A DNA stretch of 51,627 bases. Source: an uncultured Bacteroidota bacterium (GTDB lineage Bacteria; Bacteroidota; Bacteroidia; Chitinophagales; Chitinophagaceae). The notes under the pieces are model-generated. The model was not told the DNA's origin. It saw only the letters and a program-made list of their open reading frames with translations, and did no database searches. Made by a program: the position numbers and the translations under genes. Below are positions 8,371 to 17,224 of this stretch, piece by piece. How positions within the stretch are numbered: the stretch's first letter is position 1; every line of letters starts with the position of its first letter. The DNA lies in the NCBI GenBank assembly GCA_903903635.1, contig CAIUZK010000165.1, forward strand, positions 1 to 51,627. The letters are read 5' to 3'.

Positions 8371-8949
8371 CTATTTATGAAACAGCATCCTGTAGTCAGT
8401 TCTAACCTTACCATTAGAAATATCATCCAGCTTTTTCTTTATCAATCTCCTTTTCAACTGGGTCAGGTAATCTATAAACAACTTACCCTCTATATGATCA
8501 TATTCATGCTGAATTACCCTGGCGGTAATACCATGGAAAATGCCTTCCTTCTCAACAAAATTCTCATCCATATACTTCAGATGCACCTGCCTGTTGCGAT
8601 GAATATCTTCTCTTACCTTGGGAATACTCAGACAGCCCTCATTATACGGCCACATTTCACCGCTATCCGATATTTTCCGAGCATTGATGAAAGCCTGTTT
8701 TATTGGCTGTTCATCAGGATACTTACGCTTATCCTCATCATTAAATTCCTCTACAACCTGAAGTGTATCTACCACGAACAGGCGGATTGGCCTGTTGATC
8801 TGAGGAGCGGCCAAACCTACCCCATTACTATTGTAAACAGTTTCCCACATATCATCCACCAGCTTTTTGAAGTCGGGATAATCCGGGGTAATATTCTCAC
8901 ATATTTTACGCAGTATGGGACTACCATATGCTACTACAGGCAAAATCAT
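8371..8949 (-). CDS. def: Peptide deformylase
   Basis: The 192-residue enzyme removes the formyl group from the N-terminal Met of new proteins. The three family motifs are intact: GVGLAAPQ at 43-50, EGCLSIP at 104-110 with Cys106 as metal ligand, and HEYDH at 148-152 with the two His ligands and the catalytic Glu149. Length is normal. It has its own TAnnTTTG box at 8976-8983 and stands alone on the minus strand. It ends in TAG. Confidence 0.97.
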   Translation of the reverse strand: MILPVVAYGSPILRKICENITPDYPDFKKLVDDMWETVYNSNGVGLAAPQINRPIRLFVVDTLQVVEEFNDEDKRKYPDEQPIKQAFINARKISDSGEMWPYNEGCLSIPKVREDIHRNRQVHLKYMDENFVEKEGIFHGITARVIQHEYDHIEGKLFIDYLTQLKRRLIKKKLDDISNGKVRTDYRMLFHK

Positions 8950-8975
8950 CTATTGTTCTTTCCGGTTAAATCGGG

Positions 8976-8983
8976 CAAAGTTA
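8976..8983 (-). promoter_or_regulatory. Probable -7 box for def
   Basis: TAACTTTG on the minus strand, 26 nt upstream of the def start, fits the Bacteroidota TAnnTTTG consensus. No TTTG -33 element is seen at the usual spacing. Confidence 0.45.
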
Positions 8984-9102
8984 AGTAGTTCGGGATAATC
9001 TAAGACCTAAATATCTCTCAAATGGCAATAATACCATAGAATATTAGTGAAATCTTACAATTTCAATGCTGAATAGCAAATCTAATGCGCGGCAGCCCCA
9101 AA

Positions 9103-9585
9103 TTAATAACGGTCTGCATCCAGTGTCATCACTTCTACTTCATACAACGGACGCTCATTGAATTTGGTAAAGAAGTGTACCACTACCCCATTATCCTGGT
9201 TAACATGCAGGATATGAGTTTCATTTTTAAAAAAATGCGTTCTGTTAGGATGTGCAGAATTTTCTTTTACGCTGGATTTCAACTTATTATATTCATCTTC
9301 CCTGGTAAGCAGATAGATCACAACAGTATCAATATGCCTCAGGTCGCCATCATTTTTCACATAACCATAGGATATGGTATTATGTCCTTTTCTGAAGGTA
9401 ACATAATGGTCGTAATCCTTATCTACTTCATTAAGCTCATAACCTTTTGCCATTACCACTGTTTCAAAATTGCTCAAGGAAGATGTTCTTAACTGCATCA
9501 TTTCAGCAACAGTAAAATCCTGCGCACTCACTGAAGAAAGGGAACCGAATATAAATAATGCAATTAGTAAGGAAATTTTTCTCAT
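9103..9585 (-). CDS. Exported protein of unknown function
   Basis: The 160-residue product has a signal peptide (MRKISLLIALFIFGSLSSVSAQ). The mature part, DFTVAEMMQLRTSSLSNFET..., has no motif I recognise. It is rich in charged residues and Tyr and has no Cys, so it may be a small soluble periplasmic protein. It stands alone, divergent from the small gene at 9813. The intervening region holds a 10-bp direct repeat at 9661 and 9683. Confidence 0.75.
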   Translation of the reverse strand: MRKISLLIALFIFGSLSSVSAQDFTVAEMMQLRTSSLSNFETVVMAKGYELNEVDKDYDHYVTFRKGHNTISYGYVKNDGDLRHIDTVVIYLLTREDEYNKLKSSVKENSAHPNRTHFFKNETHILHVNQDNGVVVHFFTKFNERPLYEVEVMTLDADRY

Positions 9586-9660
9586 AAAAATCTATTTGTG
9601 AAGCAAGATAGGGAGGTTTTAAATTTTGTCATAATTATTTTCAAAAAAAGATGTTTTCTG

Positions 9661-9692
9661 GCAGGCAAAATCCTGTATTTAAGCAGGCAAAA
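9661..9692. repeat. 10-bp direct repeat, 22 nt apart, in a divergent intergenic region
   Basis: GCAGGCAAAA occurs at 9661-9670 and again at 9683-9692. The 22-nt step is about two helical turns, which would place two bound proteins on one DNA face. It lies between divergent genes at 9585 and 9813. Confidence 0.6.
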
Positions 9693-9812
9693 CAGTGTAA
9701 AACGCAACAAATAGCCTTTCATATAGTGTTAAACAACACCATTTATGGCTTCAGTAAAAAAAAGTTTTGTGCTAAAAGTTGAAGCAAATAAACTTTACCA
9801 TAAATTTGAGGT

Positions 9813-10046
9813 ATGAACTACCCCGAAATATCTCAAGACGACCTTTATGATCTCGGATTTGAACCTATGGAACACGAGAATAAGAAATCGATGCATTACA
9901 TACATCCTGGTACAGGTATAGTTGTTTGGAAAGGTATGTTTAATCCTGATCCTGCCTCCAGGTTCTGGAAATACGGTTATGGGAAGGATAAGATACAATT
10001 CGAAACACTCGATCAGTTGAAAGAGTTCATTGCATCTGTGGGCTAA
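9813..10046 (+). CDS. Small hypothetical protein
   Basis: The 77-residue protein MNYPEISQDDLYDLGFEPM... has no signal peptide or membrane segment. It contains several aromatic residues (FWKYGYGKDKIQF) and no known motif. Coding status is supported by a TAAATTTG box at 9801-9808 just before the ATG and by isolation from other genes. Function is unknown. Confidence 0.6.
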   Translation: MNYPEISQDDLYDLGFEPMEHENKKSMHYIHPGTGIVVWKGMFNPDPASRFWKYGYGKDKIQFETLDQLKEFIASVG

Positions 10047-10185
10047 TTTCGCCTTTATATCAGCTACTATTTTTCATTTGTTCAACTTGTATATCAAGAC
10101 AGGGATTTTATTGTTCCTACTACAACCATTAAATTTCATCTTGAATCGCTATTAATGCTTTGCTGATAAAATACACCTCAGCAAC

Positions 10186-10228
10186 TGACCAGTATCAATA
10201 ATAAATCAGCCAAAACATATTACATTTG
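10186..10228 (+). promoter_or_regulatory. Probable FNR/CRP-type site and -7 box for the universal stress gene
   Basis: TGACCAGTATCA at 10186-10197 has the TGA-N6-TCA layout of FNR/CRP-family operators. TACATTTG at 10221-10228 fits the TAnnTTTG -7 consensus. The 23-nt gap would put the site near -42, the usual class II activator position. No TTTG -33 element is seen, in line with activator dependence. The ATG is at 10273. Confidence 0.5.
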
Positions 10229-10272
10229 TTGTCGAAACGATTTTGGTAATAGACCACTAAAACACAATTGCA

Positions 10273-11115
10273 ATGAAAAAAATTGTCTTGTTGATTGATG
10301 GCGTGAAGTTCAAACCTTCTTTTTTAGATTTTGTATCCATAATCAGCGGAACTGATAAATCTGCAGTATCTGTTATCGTGATAGATCCGATTAATTTAGA
10401 CGAATTACCATCCTTAAAGATTCTCGGCGGTCAGGCCTATGTAGAAGAAATCACACTTACTGCAGATGAAAAATTAGCCGCACAGCAAAAACACAATCAG
10501 CTTGCTTTATTGATCAGTGCAGAATGCATGAAGAGAAACCTGACTGCTTCTGTGGTTTTTATCCATCCGGATAACACTAAGGACATTATCCATCATACCA
10601 GGTATGCCGATCTGGTAATTTCCGATCCGGCCATCAGCGCAATTAATGATAGCAAGGTGCCATCTGAATTTTTGCTGGATTTCCTTGGTCAGGCTGAGTG
10701 CCCTGTTTTGGTAGCTCCTGAGCAATATCATAGTATCAATGAAGTAGTTCTGGCTTATAATGGCAGTAAATCATCTGTTTTTGCTATAAAACAATTTTAC
10801 TACCAACTCCCGGAATTTGCAAACAAGGCCATAACGATATTGCAGATTACAGACAATGAAAGCAATGAAGCCCACCTTGAGGAGCATAAATTGTTTGAAG
10901 AATGGCTTGGGCTTCACTTTCCGAAAGCAGTCTTTATTCAGCTAAGCGGAGATGCATCTGAAGAATTGTACAAATACTTTATGGAAAACGAAACTGATAA
11001 ACTGTTGGTGATCGGAGCATTTGGCAGGAATTTTTTATCTGAATTCTTTGCACCCAGCGTAGCCGAATTGGTTCTGAAAACTGTGGATGTCCCTGTTTTT
11101 ATTGCACACCATTAA
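10273..11115 (+). CDS. Universal stress protein, tandem-domain type
   Basis: The 280-residue protein fits two Usp domains in one chain. The first begins MKKIVLLIDGVKFKPSFLDFV. The second starts around residue 155 (INEVVLAYNGSKSSVFAIKQF) and ends with KLLVIGAFGRNFLSEFFAPSVAELVLK and a VPVFIAHH strand, where the G-x-x-G-R-x-x-(x)-S pattern for ATP binding is partly kept. Such proteins are cytoplasmic and often respond to oxygen limitation or growth arrest. The upstream FNR/CRP-like site supports that reading. It stands alone and converges on the gene at 11126 with a 10-nt gap. Confidence 0.85.
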   Translation: MKKIVLLIDGVKFKPSFLDFVSIISGTDKSAVSVIVIDPINLDELPSLKILGGQAYVEEITLTADEKLAAQQKHNQLALLISAECMKRNLTASVVFIHPDNTKDIIHHTRYADLVISDPAISAINDSKVPSEFLLDFLGQAECPVLVAPEQYHSINEVVLAYNGSKSSVFAIKQFYYQLPEFANKAITILQITDNESNEAHLEEHKLFEEWLGLHFPKAVFIQLSGDASEELYKYFMENETDKLLVIGAFGRNFLSEFFAPSVAELVLKTVDVPVFIAHH

Positions 11116-11125
11116 GTATTACCCA

Positions 11126-12679
11126 CTAATTATTCACAATTTTAAAGGTTGAAACCTTTCCTTTATTGGTAATAGTAACCAGATAATTGCCACAAGGCAA
11201 ATCATTTAATCGCAAGGTTCTTTGCAAACTTATACCCTCATCAGCCATTACCAATTTACCAGCCATATCTGAAACTTTTACATTGGCATCCTCATAACCA
11301 GCAGGCATAGTTACATTCACCACTCCATGAGTAACCGTAGGGTAAACTTTTATTTCATCTTCCCGTTTTAATTCTGGTAATTCCACACCATGTTTATCCA
11401 GCCTTAAAATCCAATAGTCTGATTTACCATGATTCCCAGATATGCCGTGGTCATTTGAATGTGAGTCGGCGGCGACTATAAAGCCACTGTCTGCCAACTG
11501 GATAGTTGTGCCGGAATATTCGTCCAGGCTGCCCCCGTATGATTTCTGCCATTGCATCGATCCGGCGGAATCCAATTTCAGGAGCCATATATCGCTTAGT
11601 CCCTGATTTTCAGTAATATCTCCATCAGTGGAATTGGAATAGCCCGAGACCAAATACCCGCCATCAAAAGTCTGAATGATTGAAGTAGCTTTGTCATCGC
11701 CGCTGCCACCGTAAACTTTACTCCACTGTTTTATACCGGCACTGTTCAGCTTCAAAACCCATAAATCCTCACCTCCGTGATTTCCTGTAATATCTCCATT
11801 TACTGAGCTTGTATAACCAGCAATTACATAGCCTCCATCCCTTGACTGAACAACAGTTGTTCCCTGATCATAATCAGTACCTCCAAAGACTTCCTGCCAC
11901 ATGATGCCACCTGTATCATTGATCTTTACTACCCACAAGTCGTCGCTCCGGCCTGGTCCCACACCGGCAACAGAATTACCCGTAACGACATACCCGTGAT
12001 CCAAGGTCTGTATAATGCTAAAAGCCATGCTGCTATCATAAACTTTTTGCCAGATGATTTTTCCTGTATCATTAAACTTAACCACCCATGCACCCCCGGT
12101 TCCGGTATACCATGAAAGATCTCCATCGTTGGAGGTGGTAAGCCCGGCGAAAATATGGTTACCATCGTCTGTATTCACCATGGAATAACACAATTCCCAT
12201 TTAGAGCCTCCATAACACCGCTCCCACAAAAGATTGCCCACTGTATCTGTGGCCACTACCCAGCAATCAGGTTGTTGAGTTGTTGAGTCATCATGAAATC
12301 CGGTCACTTCTCCAAATGGATCTGTAGAAGTTGTGACACCAGCAAGCAGATAGCCGAAGCTTGTCCTGGTCATTGCAAAATTGTCATCGGCAGAACTACC
12401 ACCATATGATTTTTCCCATTTTATACCGCCATATTTGTCAGTAATTACCAACCAGAAATCGCTATTGCCCCAGATAGGTGAAACACGATCTCCACCGGAA
12501 GAAGATGCTATGCCGGCAATTGCAAAACCAGTATCACCCAAAGGAATTACTACACTTACATCATCATAATCTGATCCTCCATAACAATGTTGCCATTGTA
12601 TCGGTGGTGCCTGGGCATCCAGATTAGGGCAAATAAAAATCAGGCTTGTAAACAACAAAAGGGAAAAGAGGGTGCGCAT
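11126..12679 (-). CDS. T9SS-exported protein with YGGS/DGGY repeats
   Basis: The 517-residue protein has a signal peptide ending near LDAQ. The body is built of about seven repeats of roughly 55-60 residues with the pattern W-x-K-x-Y-G-G-S-x-D-D ... D-G-G-Y-V-V-A-G-Y-T-x-S ... G-D-I-T-G-N-H-G-x-x-D-x-W-V-x-K-L, probably a beta-propeller-like fold. The last 75 residues (VYPTVTHGVVNVTMP ... LPCGNYLVTITNKGKVSTFKIVNN) form a type A type IX secretion sorting domain, so it is secreted or anchored on the surface. The ligand is unknown. Confidence 0.87.
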   Translation of the reverse strand: MRTLFSLLLFTSLIFICPNLDAQAPPIQWQHCYGGSDYDDVSVVIPLGDTGFAIAGIASSSGGDRVSPIWGNSDFWLVITDKYGGIKWEKSYGGSSADDNFAMTRTSFGYLLAGVTTSTDPFGEVTGFHDDSTTQQPDCWVVATDTVGNLLWERCYGGSKWELCYSMVNTDDGNHIFAGLTTSNDGDLSWYTGTGGAWVVKFNDTGKIIWQKVYDSSMAFSIIQTLDHGYVVTGNSVAGVGPGRSDDLWVVKINDTGGIMWQEVFGGTDYDQGTTVVQSRDGGYVIAGYTSSVNGDITGNHGGEDLWVLKLNSAGIKQWSKVYGGSGDDKATSIIQTFDGGYLVSGYSNSTDGDITENQGLSDIWLLKLDSAGSMQWQKSYGGSLDEYSGTTIQLADSGFIVAADSHSNDHGISGNHGKSDYWILRLDKHGVELPELKREDEIKVYPTVTHGVVNVTMPAGYEDANVKVSDMAGKLVMADEGISLQRTLRLNDLPCGNYLVTITNKGKVSTFKIVNN

Positions 12680-12819
12680 ATTTCATAGTTTAGATAAAAC
12701 TAACAATTATTCACATTATCTCCAAAAGGAATGTGCATAAATCCTGTATATCTCTTTGTTGCACTTAGCCCGATTATTCCTAACATTGCGCCCAAATTCC
12801 ACCTGAATAACATTAACCG

Positions 12820-13392
12820 ATGATGCTTAATCAACCAATAACTTTCCTCACTTTCCTGGTAATTGCTCCTTTTTTATCCCTTGCTCAGGATAAACAAAAT
12901 ACAACCGGTAAAGCCATACCCGTTTATAGCTTTAAGGGCGATTTCAACGGAGATGGCAAAATGGATTCAGGTTTTGTTATTGCCCCTTTGCTGGACAGTG
13001 AGGGAATGGATTGCATCGGTAAATGTGAAACCATAATCAGGTTCTCCGATAGATCAATTCCCGATATCATTATCGACAAATGTATAGGTGGTGAGCCTGT
13101 TAGTGTGGGTGACCTGAATGCAAACGGCACCGATGAAATCGGTATGCTTAAAAACTGGTTTACCAGTTGCTGGTCACCCTATCTGGTTTATACCCTTGTT
13201 AAAAACAAATGGGTGCTGGCAGTCGACCCTATTATCACCCATTGCAACCAATGGGATGCCGATGTCGTTCCCATAGAAAAAGACAAGACTAAAAAAGGAT
13301 ATGCACTCATCAGGTACAGCGCTTCACCAGGTATCAATGACGATAACGGCTCAATAGAAGTAAAGGTGAAATCTGTAAGGGTAAGAAGCTGA
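12820..13392 (+). CDS. Exported protein with an EF-hand/FG-GAP-like segment
   Basis: The 190-residue product has a signal peptide ending at LSLAQ. The mature part starts with FKGDFNGDGKMDSGFV, a D-x-N-x-D-x-x-D calcium-loop type segment seen in VCBS/FG-GAP repeats. A second such stretch, GDLNANGTDEIGML, follows later. Four Cys lie in CIGKCETI, KCIGG and TSCWS and could form disulphides. It converges on the cco cluster (next gene ends at 13432). Role unknown; periplasmic or surface location is inferred. Confidence 0.72.
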   Translation: MMLNQPITFLTFLVIAPFLSLAQDKQNTTGKAIPVYSFKGDFNGDGKMDSGFVIAPLLDSEGMDCIGKCETIIRFSDRSIPDIIIDKCIGGEPVSVGDLNANGTDEIGMLKNWFTSCWSPYLVYTLVKNKWVLAVDPIITHCNQWDADVVPIEKDKTKKGYALIRYSASPGINDDNGSIEVKVKSVRVRS

Positions 13393-13431
13393 GAAGCAGG
13401 CAGGAACTAAGGGCATGTAAGAAAATAAAGG

Positions 13432-14142
13432 TTACTTTTTATGACTGCAGCAACTTTTAATTCCATGCTGCTCTACTACAACCTTAGGACTCAGATAAGG
13501 AATACCCAGGTTCATTCCTCTTAACATAAAAAGGCATCCGAAGCAGAAAACAATTACCGGAACCATTTTACGAAAGCCATTGGTACGTATAAATGAAAGT
13601 CTTGTTTTTAAAATTGAAATGCTCACCAGCATGGGCAGTGTACCCAGGCCAAAAACATACATCATCATAGCTGCATTCACTGAAGTACTGGCCACAAGTG
13701 AGGATGATAAAGCCATATAAACAAGCCCACACGGCAACAAGCCGTTCAGCACTCCGGCAATCCCGATAGTACCTAATCCGGGTTGACCGATTACTCTACC
13801 CAATTGGGTTTTCACATACTGAGCCCAGGGTAATTTAAGTTTCAGTGTATGGTTAGGAAAGAATGTAAGTACACCAACAAGCAATAAAATACCGCCAAGT
13901 ACCAACGAAATATACTGCTGAACCTTTGGATCAAACAAATTGCGGAATGAATGGAGTATTACCGCCAGCAGCGCATATACCGAAATGCGGCCCAGGTGAT
14001 ACAACGATAATGCCGCAATTTTTCTTATGCCATTAAAGGCCTGAAATGGCATAATCCATACTATAGGCCCGCACATACCTGCACAATGCAGGCTGCCGGT
14101 AAACCCCATAAGCAGGGCCATAGTATAGGTAAAAGTATTCAT
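13432..14142 (-). CDS. TauE/SafE- or DsbD-like membrane protein of the cbb3 cluster
   Basis: The 236-residue polytopic protein has about six membrane helices. It begins with the signature GFTGSLHCAGMCGPIVW of the family found beside fixH/ccoG in many genomes. These are annotated as sulfite exporter TauE/SafE family or DsbD-like proteins and are thought to help cbb3 oxidase maturation, perhaps in copper handling. The Cys and Met residues in that motif and the terminal SCCSHKK are potential metal ligands. Its start abuts the fixH stop with no gap. Confidence 0.83.
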   Translation of the reverse strand: MNTFTYTMALLMGFTGSLHCAGMCGPIVWIMPFQAFNGIRKIAALSLYHLGRISVYALLAVILHSFRNLFDPKVQQYISLVLGGILLLVGVLTFFPNHTLKLKLPWAQYVKTQLGRVIGQPGLGTIGIAGVLNGLLPCGLVYMALSSSLVASTSVNAAMMMYVFGLGTLPMLVSISILKTRLSFIRTNGFRKMVPVIVFCFGCLFMLRGMNLGIPYLSPKVVVEQHGIKSCCSHKK

Positions 14143-14586
14143 CTAGGAGTGAAGCAAAATTTCCGATTCCTGGTAATAGCTCTTGCCATCAACCTGGCAA
14201 CTGATCTTGATAGTGTAACGTGTATTCTTTAATTCACTTCTGGCTATGGTCACACTGTTATCCTGAGTATTAATTTTAAAACTCCTGTCCCAATCCGAAT
14301 TCACGGGAGCATAGAATTGAATATCCCCGCTAAGCACTTTACTCTTGAATTCTTCCGGAAATTCTATGGTCACAGCCTTTTCGTTGGCATGTATGTTCAC
14401 CGGCCGCGATAGAGCCGATTGATTCTTACCGGCATCCAGCACTTTCTGATAGGCAATCTCCTCACCATAATAGTCTTTTGTTACCAGGTCAAAACGCTGT
14501 TTGTTAGCCGATATGACCAGGCAAAGTATCAGTACTACAAAGCCACCATAAAGCCCCGCTATCTTCCATCCCCAACCTATTTTCAT
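14143..14586 (-). CDS. fixH: FixH-family cbb3 oxidase assembly protein
   Basis: The 147-residue protein has one N-terminal membrane helix (about 5-26: GWKIAGLYGGFVVLILCLVI). A periplasmic domain follows with the FixH start DLVTKDYYGEEIAYQKVLDAGKN. FixH is needed for cbb3 oxidase assembly and is linked with CcoI-dependent copper loading. It sits between ccoG and the TauE-like gene in tight spacing, which supports the call. Confidence 0.9.
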   Translation of the reverse strand: MKIGWGWKIAGLYGGFVVLILCLVISANKQRFDLVTKDYYGEEIAYQKVLDAGKNQSALSRPVNIHANEKAVTIEFPEEFKSKVLSGDIQFYAPVNSDWDRSFKINTQDNSVTIARSELKNTRYTIKISCQVDGKSYYQESEILLHS

Positions 14587-14606
14587 AATCTATGGTTTTA
14601 ATGTGA

Positions 14607-16013
14607 TCAATTTGCTTTAAACGGCCCGAGAAATGAAGTAGTAATAGTATTTATCTTTTCAGTTCCTTCATAAACTCCGATCTTCAAAACTGTTTTTCGG
14701 CTTGAGACATCATTATTATCCAAATAGATAAACATTGTTCCTACAGTATATCCATTCTTCGGTATAATGAACTTATTCTCCCCCATCAATTTTATTTCAC
14801 CTTTAAAGTTCTCTGGTTTTAATACTACTTCCTTATCCTTAAACGTTTTATTGAGCATTTTATAGCTATACAGATTGCTCATAGTATGGTTAGGCCATTC
14901 CTGGAAAAGTTGTCCGGGAACCCTCAGAACTGTTATACCAACATCTGATCTTGTTGCAAGCAACCAACTCATTACCACCAATAATACAAGCATTACAAAG
15001 CTGTAAGCTTTCATTCTCCAGGTAAATTGCCACTTTTTCTTCTCTGCTACACTGTTTTCAGATGCATATCTGATAAGTCCTGTTGGCAACCCAACTGCAC
15101 TCATCATCTTGTTACAGGAATCAATACATGCAGTACAATTAATACACTCCAATTGCGTACCATTCCTGATATCAATACCTGTAGGGCAAACTTTTACGCA
15201 TTGCTCACAATCAATACAGTCACCAATTGTCCTTTGTTCATTCTTATGAAACTTGCCCCTCTGTTCTCCTCTTTTGTAATCATAAGTAACTATTACAGAA
15301 TCCTTATCCAATAATACGCCCTGCATCCTGCCATATGGACAAATAACCGTACATACCTGCTCCCTCAGCCATAAATAGACAAAAAAGAAAACAGAAGTAA
15401 ATATCGACAGGGAAATAAAGGTACCTATATGCTTGCTTAATGGCTCAGTATAAAGTTTACTTACTACATCAATTCCATTAAGGTAGGCCAGAAATGTGTT
15501 GGAGATAATAAAACTCACTAACCAGAAAATCACCCACTTTGTTACCTTCTTGCTTATTTTCTTCCCATTCCAGGGGGTCCTGGCCAGAATCTTCTGCTCT
15601 ACACCATCGCCCTCAATCCAGAATTCAATTTTACGGAATATCATTTCCATAAAAATGGTCTGTGGGCAAGCCCATCCGCAAAACACCCTGCCAAATACTA
15701 CTGTAAAAAGAGCAATAAAAATGATAAAGATTATCATCCCCAATGCAAATAGGAAGAAATCCTGCGGCCAAAAAATCTGCCCAAAAAGAATAAACCTTCT
15801 ATCCAGAACATCTAAAAGGAATATCGGATGTCCGCTAACCTTGATAAATGGCAATCCAAAGAACACCGCAAGGTATATTGCCGAAAACAGCAATCTGGCA
15901 TTGTGCAATTTACCGGCAGGCTTGTGCGGAAACATCCATATCCGCTTTCCCGTTTTATCTACTGTCGCGACCTTATCCCTGAAAGTTGACCCTTTAACAC
16001 TATTATCGCTCAT
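14607..16013 (-). CDS. ccoG: Cytochrome c oxidase accessory protein CcoG (FixG)
   Basis: The 468-residue membrane iron-sulfur protein has at least four membrane helices. An early cluster, CGWACPQTIFMEMIFRKIE, comes near residue 110. Two ferredoxin-type 4Fe-4S motifs follow, C-I-D-C-E-Q-C-V-K-V-C-P and C-I-N-C-T-A-C-I-D-S-C. A C-terminal FixG Ig-like periplasmic domain (from about 360) completes the usual architecture. CcoG is reported to act in copper reduction for cbb3 assembly. Stop is TGA. It follows the ccoP region after 20 nt. Confidence 0.95.
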   Translation of the reverse strand: MSDNSVKGSTFRDKVATVDKTGKRIWMFPHKPAGKLHNARLLFSAIYLAVFFGLPFIKVSGHPIFLLDVLDRRFILFGQIFWPQDFFLFALGMIIFIIFIALFTVVFGRVFCGWACPQTIFMEMIFRKIEFWIEGDGVEQKILARTPWNGKKISKKVTKWVIFWLVSFIISNTFLAYLNGIDVVSKLYTEPLSKHIGTFISLSIFTSVFFFVYLWLREQVCTVICPYGRMQGVLLDKDSVIVTYDYKRGEQRGKFHKNEQRTIGDCIDCEQCVKVCPTGIDIRNGTQLECINCTACIDSCNKMMSAVGLPTGLIRYASENSVAEKKKWQFTWRMKAYSFVMLVLLVVMSWLLATRSDVGITVLRVPGQLFQEWPNHTMSNLYSYKMLNKTFKDKEVVLKPENFKGEIKLMGENKFIIPKNGYTVGTMFIYLDNNDVSSRKTVLKIGVYEGTEKINTITTSFLGPFKAN

Positions 16014-16033
16014 TAATTATTTATTAAAAGGCT

Positions 16034-16258
16034 TTATTTAGCAGCCTTTACACTATCGGTTTTTTTAGCAGTGCTGTCCGTTGCAACACCAGCCTCGATA
16101 TATAATTCTCCCTGCTCTAATTTTGGTACTGCAGGTTTGGTACCTCTTAAAGATTTTACAAAGCTAGCTAATTGTTGGATTTGTTTAGGAGTAAAATCAT
16201 CTTTCCAACTCTTCATGCCTTTTTCCTGCCAGCCATATTTAATGGTTTTAAATACATC
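16034..16258 (-). pseudogene. ccoP: Distal part of ccoP beyond an in-frame TAG
   Basis: Directly after the TAG at 16259-16261, the same frame continues DVFKTIKYGWQEKGMKSWKDD and then FTPKQIQQLASFVKSLRG. This is the C-terminal helix of a class I cytochrome c domain, ending 74 residues later. The Met of EKGMKSW is the expected sixth haem-iron ligand. An ATG lies inside this stretch (16214-16216), but a product started there would lack the haem motif. The conservation argues for recent mutation, sequencing error or read-through rather than old decay. Confidence 0.85.
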
Positions 16259-17194
16259 CTAGATGCCACCACCATGCAACCAGTAATCATCCGTAAGGTT
16301 TGGACCTACAGCGCCGCCACCATCAGCAAGATGGCAAGGAGCACAGGTTTTTACAAATATTTCCTTACCGGCACTAATGTTTGCAGGATCTTTAAGCTGT
16401 GTAACATTGTTTTCATCAACATTGTTACCAGCTACCAGAAGATAAGCTGCCTTATCTTCATCAGCCTGTTGCATTTCTTCCGCCAATTCTTGCTTAGCAT
16501 TAAGACCCTCGTGCGAAACATGATAGCGGTAAAAATAAATACATGCAACAATAATTGTCAGGTAAAAACCATATTTCCACCATGGTGGCAGACTGTTATC
16601 CAGTTCCTGGATACCATCATAATTATGATCCAGCAATACATCTTTTTCATGCTCAAGCGTTGCGGCTGCATTGAATTTATCCCAGAACCAATTTGATTCA
16701 TCTACCGGACGCCCATCAGCAGTCAATTCAGGTTTGCTGCTAAGCGACTTAAGCAATAACCTGACATTAAATACCAGAGCGAAAATTGCAATAAGTTCCA
16801 GAGCCAGGGTAATAATGATCAGGTAAAACTCCATCTCAGGCATGCCACTAATGCTATGCGAAACCAGAGCAGCCGATTTTACTGCATCTGCTGCAAACAC
16901 TTGCATAGCTGGAATTGTCAGGCATATCAGCATCAGCAGTGTTTTCACAACACCCGATGCCGCCTTCTTTTCTTTACGGATTTTATCTCTCACCACAAAT
17001 GAGAGCTGGCGCAATGTCATTGCCAGAATTCCAATTACCAGCAACAAAATAAGCACAAGGCCTACAAGGCTGATGAGAACCATATTAGTACTGCCGCCTT
17101 TATCAACAGCATTAGGAGTAGCTGCAAAAGCTAACGTTGGCAAAAGCAACATTGCCATAGCAGTAATCAGGGATATTTTATTATTTGCACGCAT
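16259..17194 (-). CDS. ccoP: cbb3 oxidase dihaem/monohaem subunit CcoP, ending early at an in-frame TAG
   Basis: The 311-residue product has N-terminal hydrophobic segments (about 8-25, 38-60, 84-101, 122-147). A FixP_N region DNSLPPWWKYGFYLTIIVAC follows at 199-218. The single CxxCH haem site is CAPCH at 284-288, followed by GPNLTDDYWLHGGG. Translation then meets TAG where family members usually have a Lys (GGGIKD-type). With that codon read as sense, the protein would be 386 residues, a normal length for Bacteroidota CcoP. As written it lacks the Met ligand and the last helix. Genes on both sides are intact. Confidence 0.85.
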   Translation of the reverse strand: MRANNKISLITAMAMLLLPTLAFAATPNAVDKGGSTNMVLISLVGLVLILLLVIGILAMTLRQLSFVVRDKIRKEKKAASGVVKTLLMLICLTIPAMQVFAADAVKSAALVSHSISGMPEMEFYLIIITLALELIAIFALVFNVRLLLKSLSSKPELTADGRPVDESNWFWDKFNAAATLEHEKDVLLDHNYDGIQELDNSLPPWWKYGFYLTIIVACIYFYRYHVSHEGLNAKQELAEEMQQADEDKAAYLLVAGNNVDENNVTQLKDPANISAGKEIFVKTCAPCHLADGGGAVGPNLTDDYWLHGGGI

Positions 17195-17224
17195 ATTTTA
17201 TGCCAGTTATATAATTAATAATAT

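Noticed and set aside
16259-16261. Genome-wide recoding of UAG as a sense codon to explain the ccoP stop
   Set aside because: Several intact genes in the window end in TAG at the expected place (hydrolase at 981, TetR at 3342, def at 8371, menG at 38268), so UAG is a normal stop here.
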